A stretch of DNA of 64,000 bases from an uncultured Dyadobacter sp. (lineage in GTDB: Bacteria; Bacteroidota; Bacteroidia; Cytophagales; Spirosomataceae). Position 1 is the first letter of the stretch. Each line of letters starts with the position of its first letter. Of this stretch, positions 26,895-36,567 are shown piece by piece. The position numbers were made by a program, and so were the translations under genes. The stretch spans positions 1 to 64,000 of the forward strand of contig NZ_CAMLSE010000016.1 in the NCBI RefSeq assembly GCF_946482605.1, in the 5' to 3' direction. Under the pieces are notes generated by a model. That model did no database searches, was not told the DNA's origin, and worked only from the letters and a program-made list of their open reading frames with translations.

Positions 26895-27027
26895 ACCCTT
26901 CGACTCCGCTCAGGGTGACAGCCCAATGTCACCCTGAGCGGAGTCGAAGGGTAAGGCCGGAGTCGCAATTATGGTTTGACTGCGCTCAGCATGACATTAC
27001 ATTGTCACCCTGAGCGGAGTCGAAGGG
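26895..27027. repeat. REP/BIME-like inverted repeat cluster
   Basis: A perfect 26-bp inverted repeat (26895-26920 and 26927-26952, 6-base loop; core TCGACTCCGCTCAGGGTGA) is followed by a second unit with a degenerate left arm (about 26975-26996) and an intact right arm (27003-27027). The core is familiar as a dispersed palindrome in many bacterial genomes. Here it lies between two convergent genes and could also act as a terminator. Confidence 0.85.
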
Positions 27028-27043
27028 CACGCAAGATGTTACT

Positions 27044-28405
27044 TTACCGCTTCAACGCAGCATAATGCTTGAAAAACAACGGGATCGTCTCGATGCCTTT
27101 GTAGTAGTTGAACAATCCATAGCTCTCATTCGGCGAGTGGAGGGCGTCGATGTCGAGGCCGAAACCCATCAGAATGCTCTTACAGCCCAATTCCTGCTCG
27201 AAAAGCGCTACAATTGGAATGCTGCCGCCGCCCCGTGTCGGGATCGGTTTTTTACCAAAAGATTCTTCCATAGCTAGTTCGGCCGCCCGGTATTCCAGCG
27301 AATCGGTTGGTGTCACATAGGGCAGGCCTCCATGGTGAGGCACCACCTTTACCTTCACCGAAGCCGGCGCGATGGACTCGAAATGCCTGGTGAAGAGCTC
27401 ACAGATTTCGTCGTCGGTCTGGTTGGGAACCAGGCGCATCGAGATTTTGGCACTCGCTTTGGACGGTAGCACCGTTTTGGCCCCTTCACCGGTATAACCG
27501 CCCCAGATACCGTTGACGTCCAATGTCGGACGCACGGAGGTCCTTTCGATGGTGGTATATCCCGTTTCTCCAGCGATGTCGTCGATAGCCAGGTCCTTTT
27601 TGTACTCTTCGAGATCGAACGGCGCTGCGTTCAATGCGGCACGTTGCGCTGCTGTCAGGTCTTCGACTGCATCATAAAAGCCCGGGATGGTGATGTGACC
27701 GTTTTCATCTTTCAGTGAGGCGATCATTTCGCACAATACATTAATCGGGTTTGCCACACCTCCGCCGTACACGCCCGAATGCAGGTCGCGGTTGGCACCT
27801 GTTACTTCCACTTCCACGTACGTAAGGCCGCGCAGACCGGTTTCAATGGACGGAACGTCGTTCGCTATGATGCTGGTATCGGAGATCAGGATGGTGTCGC
27901 ATTGCAGCGTGTCCTTATATTCGCGGACGAATGTCCCCAGGTTCGACGACCCGATTTCTTCCTCTCCCTCGATCATTACTTTCACATTACACGCGAGCGT
28001 GCCCGTCGCGAGCATGATTTCAAGCGCTTTGATATGCATATAGAACTGCCCCTTGTCGTCGCATGCGCCACGTGCATAAATGCGGTCGTTTTTAATGACC
28101 GGTTCAAATGGAGGCGAATTCCATAGCTCATAGGGATCGGCCGGCTGGACGTCGTAGTGGCCATAGATCAGCACGGTAGGTAATGCTGGATCGATAATCT
28201 TTTCGCCATAAACCACAGGATGGCCGGCGGTTTCATAAATTTCGGCCTTGTCCGCGCCTGCGTCCGCGATGCGGTCACGAACATATTCCGCAGTTTTACG
28301 CATATCTGGCTTGAATTTCGAATCGGCGCTTACCGACGGGATGCGTAGCAGGTCGAGTAGTTCGTTCAGGAAACGGTCGCGGTTCTTTTCAATATATTCT
28401 TGCAT
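27044..28405 (-). CDS. M20-family dipeptidase
   Basis: A 453-residue zinc metallopeptidase of the M20 family (dipeptidase/carnosinase-like subgroup). Metal-site motifs include YGHYDVQP, GACDDKGQ, EGEEEIGS and a C-terminal GGGSIP segment, and the dimerisation domain is in the middle (TTIERTSVRPTLDVNGIWGG). It probably hydrolyses dipeptides from the cytoplasm, as there is no signal peptide. It is a single gene between the repeat and the terminator of plsY. Confidence 0.93.
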   Translation of the reverse strand: MQEYIEKNRDRFLNELLDLLRIPSVSADSKFKPDMRKTAEYVRDRIADAGADKAEIYETAGHPVVYGEKIIDPALPTVLIYGHYDVQPADPYELWNSPPFEPVIKNDRIYARGACDDKGQFYMHIKALEIMLATGTLACNVKVMIEGEEEIGSSNLGTFVREYKDTLQCDTILISDTSIIANDVPSIETGLRGLTYVEVEVTGANRDLHSGVYGGGVANPINVLCEMIASLKDENGHITIPGFYDAVEDLTAAQRAALNAAPFDLEEYKKDLAIDDIAGETGYTTIERTSVRPTLDVNGIWGGYTGEGAKTVLPSKASAKISMRLVPNQTDDEICELFTRHFESIAPASVKVKVVPHHGGLPYVTPTDSLEYRAAELAMEESFGKKPIPTRGGGSIPIVALFEQELGCKSILMGFGLDIDALHSPNESYGLFNYYKGIETIPLFFKHYAALKR

Positions 28406-28458
28406 TGTACAATGTTTTTGGTCGGATCAGTCTGAAATGGCGGTCAAGTTAAAAAAAT

Positions 28459-28485
28459 AACCCCTAAGGTGGTGCCTCAGGGGTT
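28459..28485 (-). terminator. Terminator of plsY
   Basis: AACCCCTGAGG and CCTTAGGGGTT arms pair with one wobble around a 5-base loop; on the minus strand they are followed by A and a run of seven T. The hairpin lies between plsY and the dipeptidase gene. Confidence 0.85.
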
Positions 28486-28512
28486 GGGATTAACAGGGTT
28501 AGATTGGTGTTA

Positions 28513-29163
28513 TTAGCTTCTGGCTTTCGATTTCGCGAAAATGTTCACACGGTTTTCATTGCCATTGAGCAGGCGGACGATGTTTTTCTGGTGCGTAAAT
28601 ACGACGAGAACAAACATCACAAAGCCAAAAACAACCAGCAACGGCTCAGGATGCCCGAAAGCGCCTGTCCAGGAAAGTACCGGAAACGCCAGCGTCGCGA
28701 GGATCGAGCTCAGCGACACGTATTGAGATGCAATTAGTGTCAGAATAAATATGGTGATGCAGACGGACGCCAGTTCCGGATGAATGGCGAGCACCATTCC
28801 GAGTAGGGTGGCAATGCCTTTACCGCCTTTGAAATTCACAAAAATGGGGAAGATATGACCGATAATCGCGATGATCCCGAAGATGATCTTGTACATCAGG
28901 AGCTCGGTTTCGCCGATCTCATTCATATAAAAAAGCATGGAAGCAAGGCAGGTCGCCGTCCAGCCTTTGAGTACATCGATGAGCATTACAACAGTGCCCG
29001 CGCGTTTGCCTAAAACCCTGAATGTATTGGTGGCACCCGCGTTACCGCTACCATGTTTCCTGACATCTATTCCAAAATACCCAATGCCGTACCAGACAGA
29101 ACTTGGGATAGAACCCAGCAGATAAGCAGCAACAATCGCAACTATTAATAAGGCAACACTCAT
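28513..29163 (-). CDS. plsY: Glycerol-3-phosphate acyltransferase PlsY
   Basis: A 216-residue membrane enzyme that transfers acyl groups from acyl phosphate to glycerol-3-phosphate, the first step of phospholipid synthesis. The diagnostic sequences GSIPSSVW, GSGNAGATNTFRVLGKRAG and FKGGKGIATLLG are present, with about five membrane helices. It is somewhat long in the final part but otherwise typical. No plsX is nearby. Confidence 0.96.
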   Translation of the reverse strand: MSVALLIVAIVAAYLLGSIPSSVWYGIGYFGIDVRKHGSGNAGATNTFRVLGKRAGTVVMLIDVLKGWTATCLASMLFYMNEIGETELLMYKIIFGIIAIIGHIFPIFVNFKGGKGIATLLGMVLAIHPELASVCITIFILTLIASQYVSLSSILATLAFPVLSWTGAFGHPEPLLVVFGFVMFVLVVFTHQKNIVRLLNGNENRVNIFAKSKARS

Positions 29164-29317
29164 TTTGTACTATTCAAAGATAAATTTAAATTACAAAAAG
29201 TTTTTCTCAAAAATACGATAGTTGGAGGATTTTACAAGCAAAAGTGACGCAAAACTACAATGATGTATACAAATTTTCAAAAATTAGCAGAAACTATTGT
29301 AAATGCTGCTAATCGCA

Positions 29318-32300
29318 TTAGAATCCTTCTGTGGGTTCCGCTTTTTTCTTCTTTTCTTCGCTGGCAGAGGGGGCCGCTTTCTTCTTAGCAGTGGCTTTGA
29401 CGAGCTTGGCTTTCTTGAGGGCAGGCTGATAAAAATCATCGAACCTGTTAACAAACATGTCCTTCTCTTCAGTTCCAATGTTGACCAGCGTCATGTCTTT
29501 TGACTTCACGTTTTTTGACTTTGCAGTGATCTCGTCATTAAAATCCAACTGGGAAGAAACCACACCGAGCTCGCCCGCTTTGTAATCAAAATAGTACCAG
29601 ATATCGGGTGATGCTTCGAGGTAGAGACTGAACTCGTCGCCCTCCACGCCCCGCCGGAGTTCGAGTACACCGGTCATTTGCGCATTGATGTTGTTACGGC
29701 CGAAATGGGCAACGCCGATCGGCCCCTGCGAGTAATATGCGTTGTGCGCGGGTGACCAGTGAAGATTGACATTGGACAGCACCATGGGTACATCCAGTGC
29801 CGGCGACGCCTCAAATATAGGCTTGTAGCCGGCGGCGGTCAGTTTCACGTATGCGTCGGTTGCTTTCGGGCCTATCAATGCGGAAAGTTTCCGGTTCAGT
29901 TGCTCGGCATCGTCGTCGGCCGCCGTGCTGTTTTGCTCTGCCAGGTTGGTTTCAACGATTTTAGCGGCCAGTGACGGCGCTATCGGCTCCAACGCTGGCA
30001 TTTTCATCAACAACATCGTATTGAAGCGGAATTTCGAGCTGTCGACCTGAACCTCCGCGCTGCCTACGGTTTGGAGCCAGTCAGCGGCAGTCAGTTTAAA
30101 TGGCCCTGCAAATGTCGCAAGCCCGGTTTTGTCATCGAAGGTCAGTGCATTGCCCTCATCGATGAGGCCGTCGGCGCCTGGTGGTGGGTTAACGCGGAAC
30201 GCTTTGCTGTCTTCGTCGTAGCTCAGATTGCCCTGTGCCTGGTAAATATCTTCGTCCCCATCCGAATCCTTCGGCGAAAGGAAGCTCATGTACATGCCTT
30301 TGGCCTCATTGTAATGCAATCCCACCGAAAGCGGGATCTCATGCTCATTTTTGAGGTCTTTATTAATTTTAATGGTGACCGATTCTCCCGGCGAATCCTG
30401 ATAGACGATCCAGGAGCTCTGGAAATCCTTTCTGAACTTGATAACGGGCTTGACAAAACCATCCAGTTTGAGTGACGGTTCGTAGGCAACGAGGTTGATG
30501 CCTCCCTTGTACTGAATGCGTGGCGAGAGGAACAGGTTTTCAGCCTCCTTGATATCGGCCCTAGCAGTGGTGTAATATTTGATTCCGGCTGCGGGCTTGT
30601 CCTTCGCTTTGGTGCGCTTTCCTTCTTCGCCTGCTCCTACTTCCACGAGCTCGAAGTTCTGCATTTTAATATTGAATGTATCCTTCCGGGCGGTAATGTA
30701 TTGGTAGGTAGCAGAGCCCTCGAAATGGTTGCGGGAATCAATGCGAATGTCGGCGTCACGCAGGTGGTGAGAGACATTCAGGGTATCGATTTCAATGCGT
30801 GCTTTTTTCAGCGGAACAATCTTACCCTTGCTATCCACGGCGACCATACCGCCGTCCGGGATAATTTTCACGTCAGCGGTTTGAATGAACGGCACACCTT
30901 TGATGTTCAGCGTAACCTTCTGAATGTCGTAAATGGCTTCCGAACCGTTGAATGTAAGCCCTTCCTGGTCAGGGTCGGTCGAAGTGTAGGACGACGTTTC
31001 ACCAAGCCCTTTCATCAGGATCGTTTTCTTCGTCATATCCCATTTCGCGCTTCCGATCAGGGTTTGGTAGGACGCGGTGGGGATCTGCATGCCCGAGGAG
31101 TCGTTCCCGAAACCCGATTCATCGGTCACAAAATTGGCGATACCGGTTTTGAAGTTGAAATCGACATTGACGTTATTGCCGGTCAGCAGTTTTTTAGTAG
31201 ATTTTACATCCCCGCTGTTGATCGCAAATGCGGATTTATTAGCCAGGAAGCCATCCTTATTGAATTTGATATCAGGGGAAGAAAGCTCGGAATCGGCCCT
31301 TTTCAGCTTACCATTTCCGTAAAGACCCGTCGACCGGAGCAGGAGGCTTCCTTCCAGGTTGGTAGTTCCCTGGTGAAACGAAAAGGATTTGCCCTGGGTA
31401 TTGATAAACATGCTGTCGGCATTGGGATACCATTTCAATGCATAGTCTTTCAAAACCACACTTGGAAAGTAGCCTTTCCCGATCGTAGCTTCTTTAATGC
31501 TGGCCACATCGCCGGTCGCCATCAGCGAATCGGAAGTGAGGAGGACATTTTTGGCAGTCATCGAAGCCGAGAGGTATTTTAGAACAGCCTTGGAATGCAA
31601 CCCGCTGTTATCCATCGTGAGGGTGTCCGTAAACTTCGCCAGTGCTTTTCCTTCGTAGAGTTTCATATCCGTCACGGGCGGTTTGTATTCGAAACCAAGC
31701 GAGTTGTCGGGCATGCTTTTCAGGATCGTCTGAATGGGAGGGATAATACCGTTGGAATTAAATGTACCATCGAAAATGACGTCTCGCTGATCCAGACCGT
31801 CCATGTCGATCTTGGGAATTTTGAAAAACACTTCCCTCGGGTAGAGCACCGTCCCTCGCTCGGGCTGGTCGAAATACACGATCATACCGTCTGGGACAAC
31901 GAGCCTGGGTGACTTTTTGATGCCTTTCTGGATCCCCGACTTGTTTTTCGGATCACTGAGGTAGAATGTACCGCCTTTTTCATACTTCACATGGCCTCCG
32001 ACTTCGCCTTTTTGCCCTTTGGCAAATTTGTCGCGCGGCGTAAATGTGATCGAATCGGACGGGGCGACGTTTACGAAAAACTGATTGTAGTCAAATTTGA
32101 TATTTTGCCCCCGAAACTGGTAATTGGAAGCAACCATCTGGCCATTCAGCGTGAAATTGCGGTTTTTACCGATAATCAGCTTTTTGTCCGAAGGAATGGC
32201 ATATATTTTCAGAGAGTCGCTGACGATGAAACGGGACACGCCGAGAACGGTCAGCATGGTGTCGGGCATATAAATTGTGGCGTTGGCTACTTCTTCGTTG

Positions 32301-34000
32301 GCTGCGAACTGGCCGCTGACCTGGAAGTTGTCATAATCAGCTTTGTCCAGATTGGCCAATACATATAGTACCCCCTTTTTAGCCAATGCATACTCGTCGG
32401 TAGCTTTGTTGTAAATAAAGTACTCATCCAGCGTAAGCCTTTGCAATGCATTGCGGATGATCGTCGGGTTCTGTTTGAACTTTGTGGCCAGTTCTTCCGG
32501 GAGGAAAGATGTCTTTTTAGTCGTTTGGGCATAGCTGGCAGCCATAATCAATGGTTGAAACCCAAACTCCTTACTAATGTCCCGGAAACGCTCTTTTTTA
32601 AAGTAATCGAACGATTCGAGGCGTACCGGGACGTCCTGCTTACCATTAATGCGGAGAAACTCGACCTTGTCGTTCGGGAATCGCCAGCGCATAGCCTGCG
32701 CCCAGATGTTCATTTTGTGATAGGAGTCGCGGTAGGGAAGCGGGCCGTAGTCGGTTTTGTCCATGCGGCCGAGTTTCACGAGTCCTTCGTCATCATTGTA
32801 TTTAAATGTGACGCCCTGGTGAATCAGCGAATCTCCGCCCAGGGGCATCGAGTACAAAGCGAATGCGGCTGTGAAAACGGAGTCTTTTAATGCAAATCTC
32901 TTACTTCGTACCGAAAATGCCGGCTTTTCCTGGTATCTGACTTTGATGGTGGAATATTTGTCGTTCAGCGCGGAGCTGTACCGGTCGAGGCCAATGAGTG
33001 AATAGCCGCCCTGATAATCGATGTTCTTACGGGTATCTTTCAGCTTCGCATCGATGTCATTGGAAGCAAAACGGGGGTACAAGGCGGGTTGGCCCTTGAT
33101 CCGTTTGACACCCCGGTATTCCAGCGAGCCTTTGATCGTTGCCGCAAGATGCTGGTCGGCATGCAGGGTAGCGTTTTCAGCAAGGAGCCTGGGGTGATTG
33201 ATGTTGAAGGAATAGCTGTCCAGGTCTACGTAAATACTCGAATCGCCGGCGGTTTGCCAGGTAAACTTCCCGCTTTTACCCACAAAAACACCATCCCGTA
33301 GCGATACGCTTCCATTCGCCGGTCCGAAAACAACGGAATCGCCACCCGCTACCATCGCGAAAGTCGCATTTTCCAGGTCTATTAATGCACCTGCGATAAC
33401 AGGCAATGGACTGGATTTCGGTGCGATCACGAAATTAGAATCTACGGGTGTGTTCCATCCGTCGTTGGCAATTTCAGTTTCTTTGGTAACTACGGAATCA
33501 CTTTTTGTATCAAACCGATACCTGACATTGCCACCGAGCAGGTACAGCGTATTGTAATTGCTTGCATACAATTTGTTGCTTTCCGCTATTGGGAGAGCGG
33601 TTTGGAGCACTTTCTGGAAAGTTTTAGCATCATATTGCTCACCCGCATGGGCTGCGACATCCAAAAAGCCGTCAAGCTTTTCAGGTGATTTTTTTGCGAT
33701 TGACTGCGTATTCCGGATCAGCAATGCCAGTAGCGGCCCGCCTTTTTGGCCTTTTCCAACCTGTGTTTTAACAATCCCGATGAATTTCGCCTGTTGCTGC
33801 GGACTTATTCCCGACATCCAGACGCTATCGAGCTGTACGGTCGAGCGGATGAATTGCGGGTTCTTGCTGCCTTCCATCAGTTTCCGGAGCTGGGGCATAA
33901 ATTGCCCTGGATCATCCGCCAGTTTGATGTTCTGGGCAGTAACATTTTTTCCGATAAAAGTCAGCAGGTAAAGCAGTAGAGCGAAGCGAAATATTCTCAT
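29318..34000 (-). CDS. Very large exported protein of unknown function
   Basis: A 1560-residue protein with a cleavable signal peptide (LLLYLLTFIGKNVTAQ). The sequence reads as a long series of beta strands: several stretches (for example FNGSEAIYDIQKVTLNIKG, DVKIIPDGGMVAV, ADIRIDSRNHFEGSATYQYI) resemble repeated OstA/LptA-like or bridge-like strands, but no family is firmly recognised. The first 300 residues are more helical with an internal KSDSVV-type region. The end is a Lys/Ala-rich tail. It may span or coat the envelope. It is a single transcription unit between prmA and plsY, with no partner gene suggesting its job. Confidence 0.75.
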   Translation of the reverse strand: MRIFRFALLLYLLTFIGKNVTAQNIKLADDPGQFMPQLRKLMEGSKNPQFIRSTVQLDSVWMSGISPQQQAKFIGIVKTQVGKGQKGGPLLALLIRNTQSIAKKSPEKLDGFLDVAAHAGEQYDAKTFQKVLQTALPIAESNKLYASNYNTLYLLGGNVRYRFDTKSDSVVTKETEIANDGWNTPVDSNFVIAPKSSPLPVIAGALIDLENATFAMVAGGDSVVFGPANGSVSLRDGVFVGKSGKFTWQTAGDSSIYVDLDSYSFNINHPRLLAENATLHADQHLAATIKGSLEYRGVKRIKGQPALYPRFASNDIDAKLKDTRKNIDYQGGYSLIGLDRYSSALNDKYSTIKVRYQEKPAFSVRSKRFALKDSVFTAAFALYSMPLGGDSLIHQGVTFKYNDDEGLVKLGRMDKTDYGPLPYRDSYHKMNIWAQAMRWRFPNDKVEFLRINGKQDVPVRLESFDYFKKERFRDISKEFGFQPLIMAASYAQTTKKTSFLPEELATKFKQNPTIIRNALQRLTLDEYFIYNKATDEYALAKKGVLYVLANLDKADYDNFQVSGQFAANEEVANATIYMPDTMLTVLGVSRFIVSDSLKIYAIPSDKKLIIGKNRNFTLNGQMVASNYQFRGQNIKFDYNQFFVNVAPSDSITFTPRDKFAKGQKGEVGGHVKYEKGGTFYLSDPKNKSGIQKGIKKSPRLVVPDGMIVYFDQPERGTVLYPREVFFKIPKIDMDGLDQRDVIFDGTFNSNGIIPPIQTILKSMPDNSLGFEYKPPVTDMKLYEGKALAKFTDTLTMDNSGLHSKAVLKYLSASMTAKNVLLTSDSLMATGDVASIKEATIGKGYFPSVVLKDYALKWYPNADSMFINTQGKSFSFHQGTTNLEGSLLLRSTGLYGNGKLKRADSELSSPDIKFNKDGFLANKSAFAINSGDVKSTKKLLTGNNVNVDFNFKTGIANFVTDESGFGNDSSGMQIPTASYQTLIGSAKWDMTKKTILMKGLGETSSYTSTDPDQEGLTFNGSEAIYDIQKVTLNIKGVPFIQTADVKIIPDGGMVAVDSKGKIVPLKKARIEIDTLNVSHHLRDADIRIDSRNHFEGSATYQYITARKDTFNIKMQNFELVEVGAGEEGKRTKAKDKPAAGIKYYTTARADIKEAENLFLSPRIQYKGGINLVAYEPSLKLDGFVKPVIKFRKDFQSSWIVYQDSPGESVTIKINKDLKNEHEIPLSVGLHYNEAKGMYMSFLSPKDSDGDEDIYQAQGNLSYDEDSKAFRVNPPPGADGLIDEGNALTFDDKTGLATFAGPFKLTAADWLQTVGSAEVQVDSSKFRFNTMLLMKMPALEPIAPSLAAKIVETNLAEQNSTAADDDAEQLNRKLSALIGPKATDAYVKLTAAGYKPIFEASPALDVPMVLSNVNLHWSPAHNAYYSQGPIGVAHFGRNNINAQMTGVLELRRGVEGDEFSLYLEASPDIWYYFDYKAGELGVVSSQLDFNDEITAKSKNVKSKDMTLVNIGTEEKDMFVNRFDDFYQPALKKAKLVKATAKKKAAPSASEEKKKKAEPTEGF

Positions 34001-34042
34001 GGGTTGTAGCTGTCAGCGTTCAGCAATTAGCTATGGACTTGT

Positions 34043-34879
34043 TTATTGGTTCTTTTCAAAAACAACGGTTGCCCATTGGTTCCGTGTATTGGACCTCAGT
34101 TTTTTCAAACCGTTTTCCAGGGCGCATTTTTCAATATCAGCCTGATCGGTTTCATAAAATCCGCTGGTGACGAGCCATCCGCCGGGTTTCAGGTGTTCAG
34201 CGTAAACCGGAATTTCAGCCAGGAGGATGTTACGGTTAATGTTCGCCAGTACCCCTCCGAAAATTTTTTCCTCCGGAACGTCCTGTATGGTGCCCTGAAA
34301 CACTTCCGATTCGGCGGGAAGCTCGTTCATCGCGAAATTTTCCCGGGTATTTTCTACGGCCCATTCATCGATATCGAAACCTAACAGATGTGTTGCCCCT
34401 AATTTATGCGCCAGAATTGCCAGAATTCCCGTCCCGCAACCAACATCCATGATCGAAAGACCCGTGTGAGGCAGGTTAAGTTGCTCGTTCATCACCAGCC
34501 AGGTGGTTTCGTGATGTCCTGTGCCGAACGACATCTTCGGTTGTATCAGCAAATCATGTTTAAAAGAGGGATCGGGCTCATGAAAAGTTGCCCGTACACG
34601 TACCTGGTCACCCACCTCGATCGGCTCGTAGCTTTTTTCCCACTCCTCGTTCCAGTTCCTCCTTTCTAACGATTTCCAGGTTGCCGCTATTGTCGTTAAT
34701 TCCAGGTATTTGGCCTTTAAATCGTGGATAGCATCTGCATTAAAATCTTCTTCCTGAATGTATGCCAGCAGGCCCTCGTCCGTCTCTACAAACGATTCAA
34801 ATCCGGCCTCACCCAGTTCCGCCATCAATATCTCCGAAAATTCGGGATCCACCTTTAAATCTAGTTCGATGTAATTCAT
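34043..34879 (-). CDS. prmA: Ribosomal protein L11 methyltransferase
   Basis: A 278-residue SAM-dependent methyltransferase that trimethylates L11. Motif I is MDVGCGTGILAILAHKLGA with the following acid in LLGFDID, and the family segment ILANINRNILL is present, as is the N-terminal substrate-recognition part. It is on the same strand as the large exported gene, which begins 43 bases downstream, so the two may be read together. Confidence 0.95.
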   Translation of the reverse strand: MNYIELDLKVDPEFSEILMAELGEAGFESFVETDEGLLAYIQEEDFNADAIHDLKAKYLELTTIAATWKSLERRNWNEEWEKSYEPIEVGDQVRVRATFHEPDPSFKHDLLIQPKMSFGTGHHETTWLVMNEQLNLPHTGLSIMDVGCGTGILAILAHKLGATHLLGFDIDEWAVENTRENFAMNELPAESEVFQGTIQDVPEEKIFGGVLANINRNILLAEIPVYAEHLKPGGWLVTSGFYETDQADIEKCALENGLKKLRSNTRNQWATVVFEKNQ

Positions 34880-35045
34880 TGTAATTGGTTATGGAAAAAA
34901 TGTGGGTGAAGGTGTTGAAAATTTTCAGGAATGCAAGCGGATGGCTTGTAAGGATTGTTTTAAGCACTTAATCCAATATTGGAACTTAGAATTAATACCG
35001 GTATTTTTAAATCAAACTTTAAAATAACGGGCTTAATTTTGAATT

Positions 35046-36212
35046 ATGTTTCCCAGAACCATCGAAAAGGAAGTAGTTGAACTGGTATCAGACACACCTG
35101 CGGTTGCGTTACTTGGCCCCAGGCAAGTTGGAAAGACAACGCTCGTAAAACAGCTGGCCACTCAATTTCCTCAGCCCAGCATTTACCTTGACCTGGAATC
35201 GGACGCTGATCTCAACAGATTGCAGGACGCCGAATTATATCTTGGAGAAAGAGAGGAGTCCACCATTATTATCGATGAAATTCAGCGAATGCCCTCGCTT
35301 TTCCCCCTGTTAAGATCGCTGATCGATAAAAAACGCGTTCCGGGGCGCTTCGTCCTGTTGGGTTCAGCCTCGCCCGACCTTCTCAAAAATAGCTCTGAAA
35401 CGTTGGCTGGGCGCATATCGTACCTGGAATTACACCCGCTGACATTCGAAGAAGTAAAAGAACAGGTATCCTACCGGGAACATTGGTTGCGCGGCGGCTT
35501 TCCCGATGTTCTTCAAGCAGCATCTGATAATTCCGCATTTCGAAAGATGGGGGACTTTATTAGCACTTATCTCGAAAGAGACCTGCCACTGCTGGGTATT
35601 CCTGCGAATCCGCGTGATATGCGTTTGCTCATGAATATGCTGGTAAGCGTGCATGGAGGTCTGCTGAATGTATCGCAACTAGCTAACTCGCTAAAAATGA
35701 GTGTTCCAACGATTCAAAACTACCTCGGTTACCTGGAAAACGCTTTTCTGATCCGACGGCTGCAACCCTGGTTTGTGAATATCAGTAAAAGGCTGGTAAA
35801 AACGCCAAAACTTTACATTCGGGATAGCGGAATGCTCCATTCACTGGCTGGGATTACGGATTCAGAAGCGTTGGCAGGCAATATCCTGCTGGGCAATTCG
35901 TGGGAAAGTTATGTGATACAGCAAGTGATCGCCGGTTTGCCGTACAATATTCAGCCCTATTTCTATCGTACGCAAGATGGCGCTGAGCTGGATTTGTTAC
36001 TGGTAAAAGGAAACAATGTCAAAGTAGCCATCGAAATCAAATACACAAATAGCCCGGTGTTAAGCAGGGGTAATACACTGGCCCAGGAAGACCTTGGCAG
36101 CCCGCTATTGTTGGTAGTGACGCCATCTGCGGAGGACTATAACATGCGGGAGAATGTGATGGTTTGCAGTATTGGGACGTTGGCGGGGCATTTGGAGAGC
36201 TTAGCCTGGTAA
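35046..36212 (+). CDS. AAA-type ATPase with DUF4143 domain
   Basis: A 388-residue ATPase of the ATP-binding/DUF4143 family. Walker A is GPRQVGKTTLVKQL (about residues 21-34), Walker B IIIDEIQRMPSLF, followed by FVLLGSASPDLL, and a C-terminal nuclease-like DUF4143 domain with DGAELDLLLVKGN and VAIEIKYTNSP, a pattern recalling the PD-(D/E)XK fold, with Asp, Glu and Lys in place. Its biological role is unknown, and these genes are widespread and mobile. A VapBC-type module follows about 130 bases downstream. Confidence 0.85.
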   Translation: MFPRTIEKEVVELVSDTPAVALLGPRQVGKTTLVKQLATQFPQPSIYLDLESDADLNRLQDAELYLGEREESTIIIDEIQRMPSLFPLLRSLIDKKRVPGRFVLLGSASPDLLKNSSETLAGRISYLELHPLTFEEVKEQVSYREHWLRGGFPDVLQAASDNSAFRKMGDFISTYLERDLPLLGIPANPRDMRLLMNMLVSVHGGLLNVSQLANSLKMSVPTIQNYLGYLENAFLIRRLQPWFVNISKRLVKTPKLYIRDSGMLHSLAGITDSEALAGNILLGNSWESYVIQQVIAGLPYNIQPYFYRTQDGAELDLLLVKGNNVKVAIEIKYTNSPVLSRGNTLAQEDLGSPLLLVVTPSAEDYNMRENVMVCSIGTLAGHLESLAW

Positions 36213-36339
36213 TGTATTGCCGCTTGCTTGCCGATCGATACAATTCACATGCTGGATATCTATGTTTGATAATTGGTTTCTATTTTAAATTTTAAGTACT
36301 CAAATATTGTTAAATTTGAATAAACCTAGATGGCTAAAC

Positions 36340-36567
36340 ATGTACACCGCAGTGAAAGGAGTATTTGAGAATGGCGTTCTTACTTTAGAAGAGACGCCGC
36401 CGACTGTTGAGAAGACAGAGGTGGTTGTGTTGTTTATGAATGATGAAAAGGCTATCGCACCGGAGCATGCAGCCAAAGGAGTGAGAATAGGGAGTTTGGC
36501 GCATAAAGGTTATTTGATTCCTGAGGACTTCAACGCGCCCTTAGACGACTTAGAAGACTATATGTAA
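36340..36567 (+). CDS. Putative antitoxin of the VapC at 36567
   Basis: A 75-residue protein with an AbrB/DUF2281-like start (MYTAVKGVFENGVLTLEETP) that would make a short swapped-hairpin DNA-binding domain, and an acidic C-terminus (DFNAPLDDLEDYM) that could bind the toxin. ATG 36340 was preferred to the longer frame from 36307. Its TAA stop shares one base with the start of the PIN gene, so translation is coupled. Confidence 0.7.
   Translation: MYTAVKGVFENGVLTLEETPPTVEKTEVVVLFMNDEKAIAPEHAAKGVRIGSLAHKGYLIPEDFNAPLDDLEDYM

Noticed and set aside
26895..27027. Possible CRISPR-like repeat
   Set aside because: The repeats are inverted, few and unequal in spacing; there are no spacers or cas genes. 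REP-like hairpins explain them.
30701..31582. Long open frame opposite the 1560-residue gene
   Set aside because: It is antisense, with no start context or homology, in a region where the minus-strand frame is a continuous exported protein.
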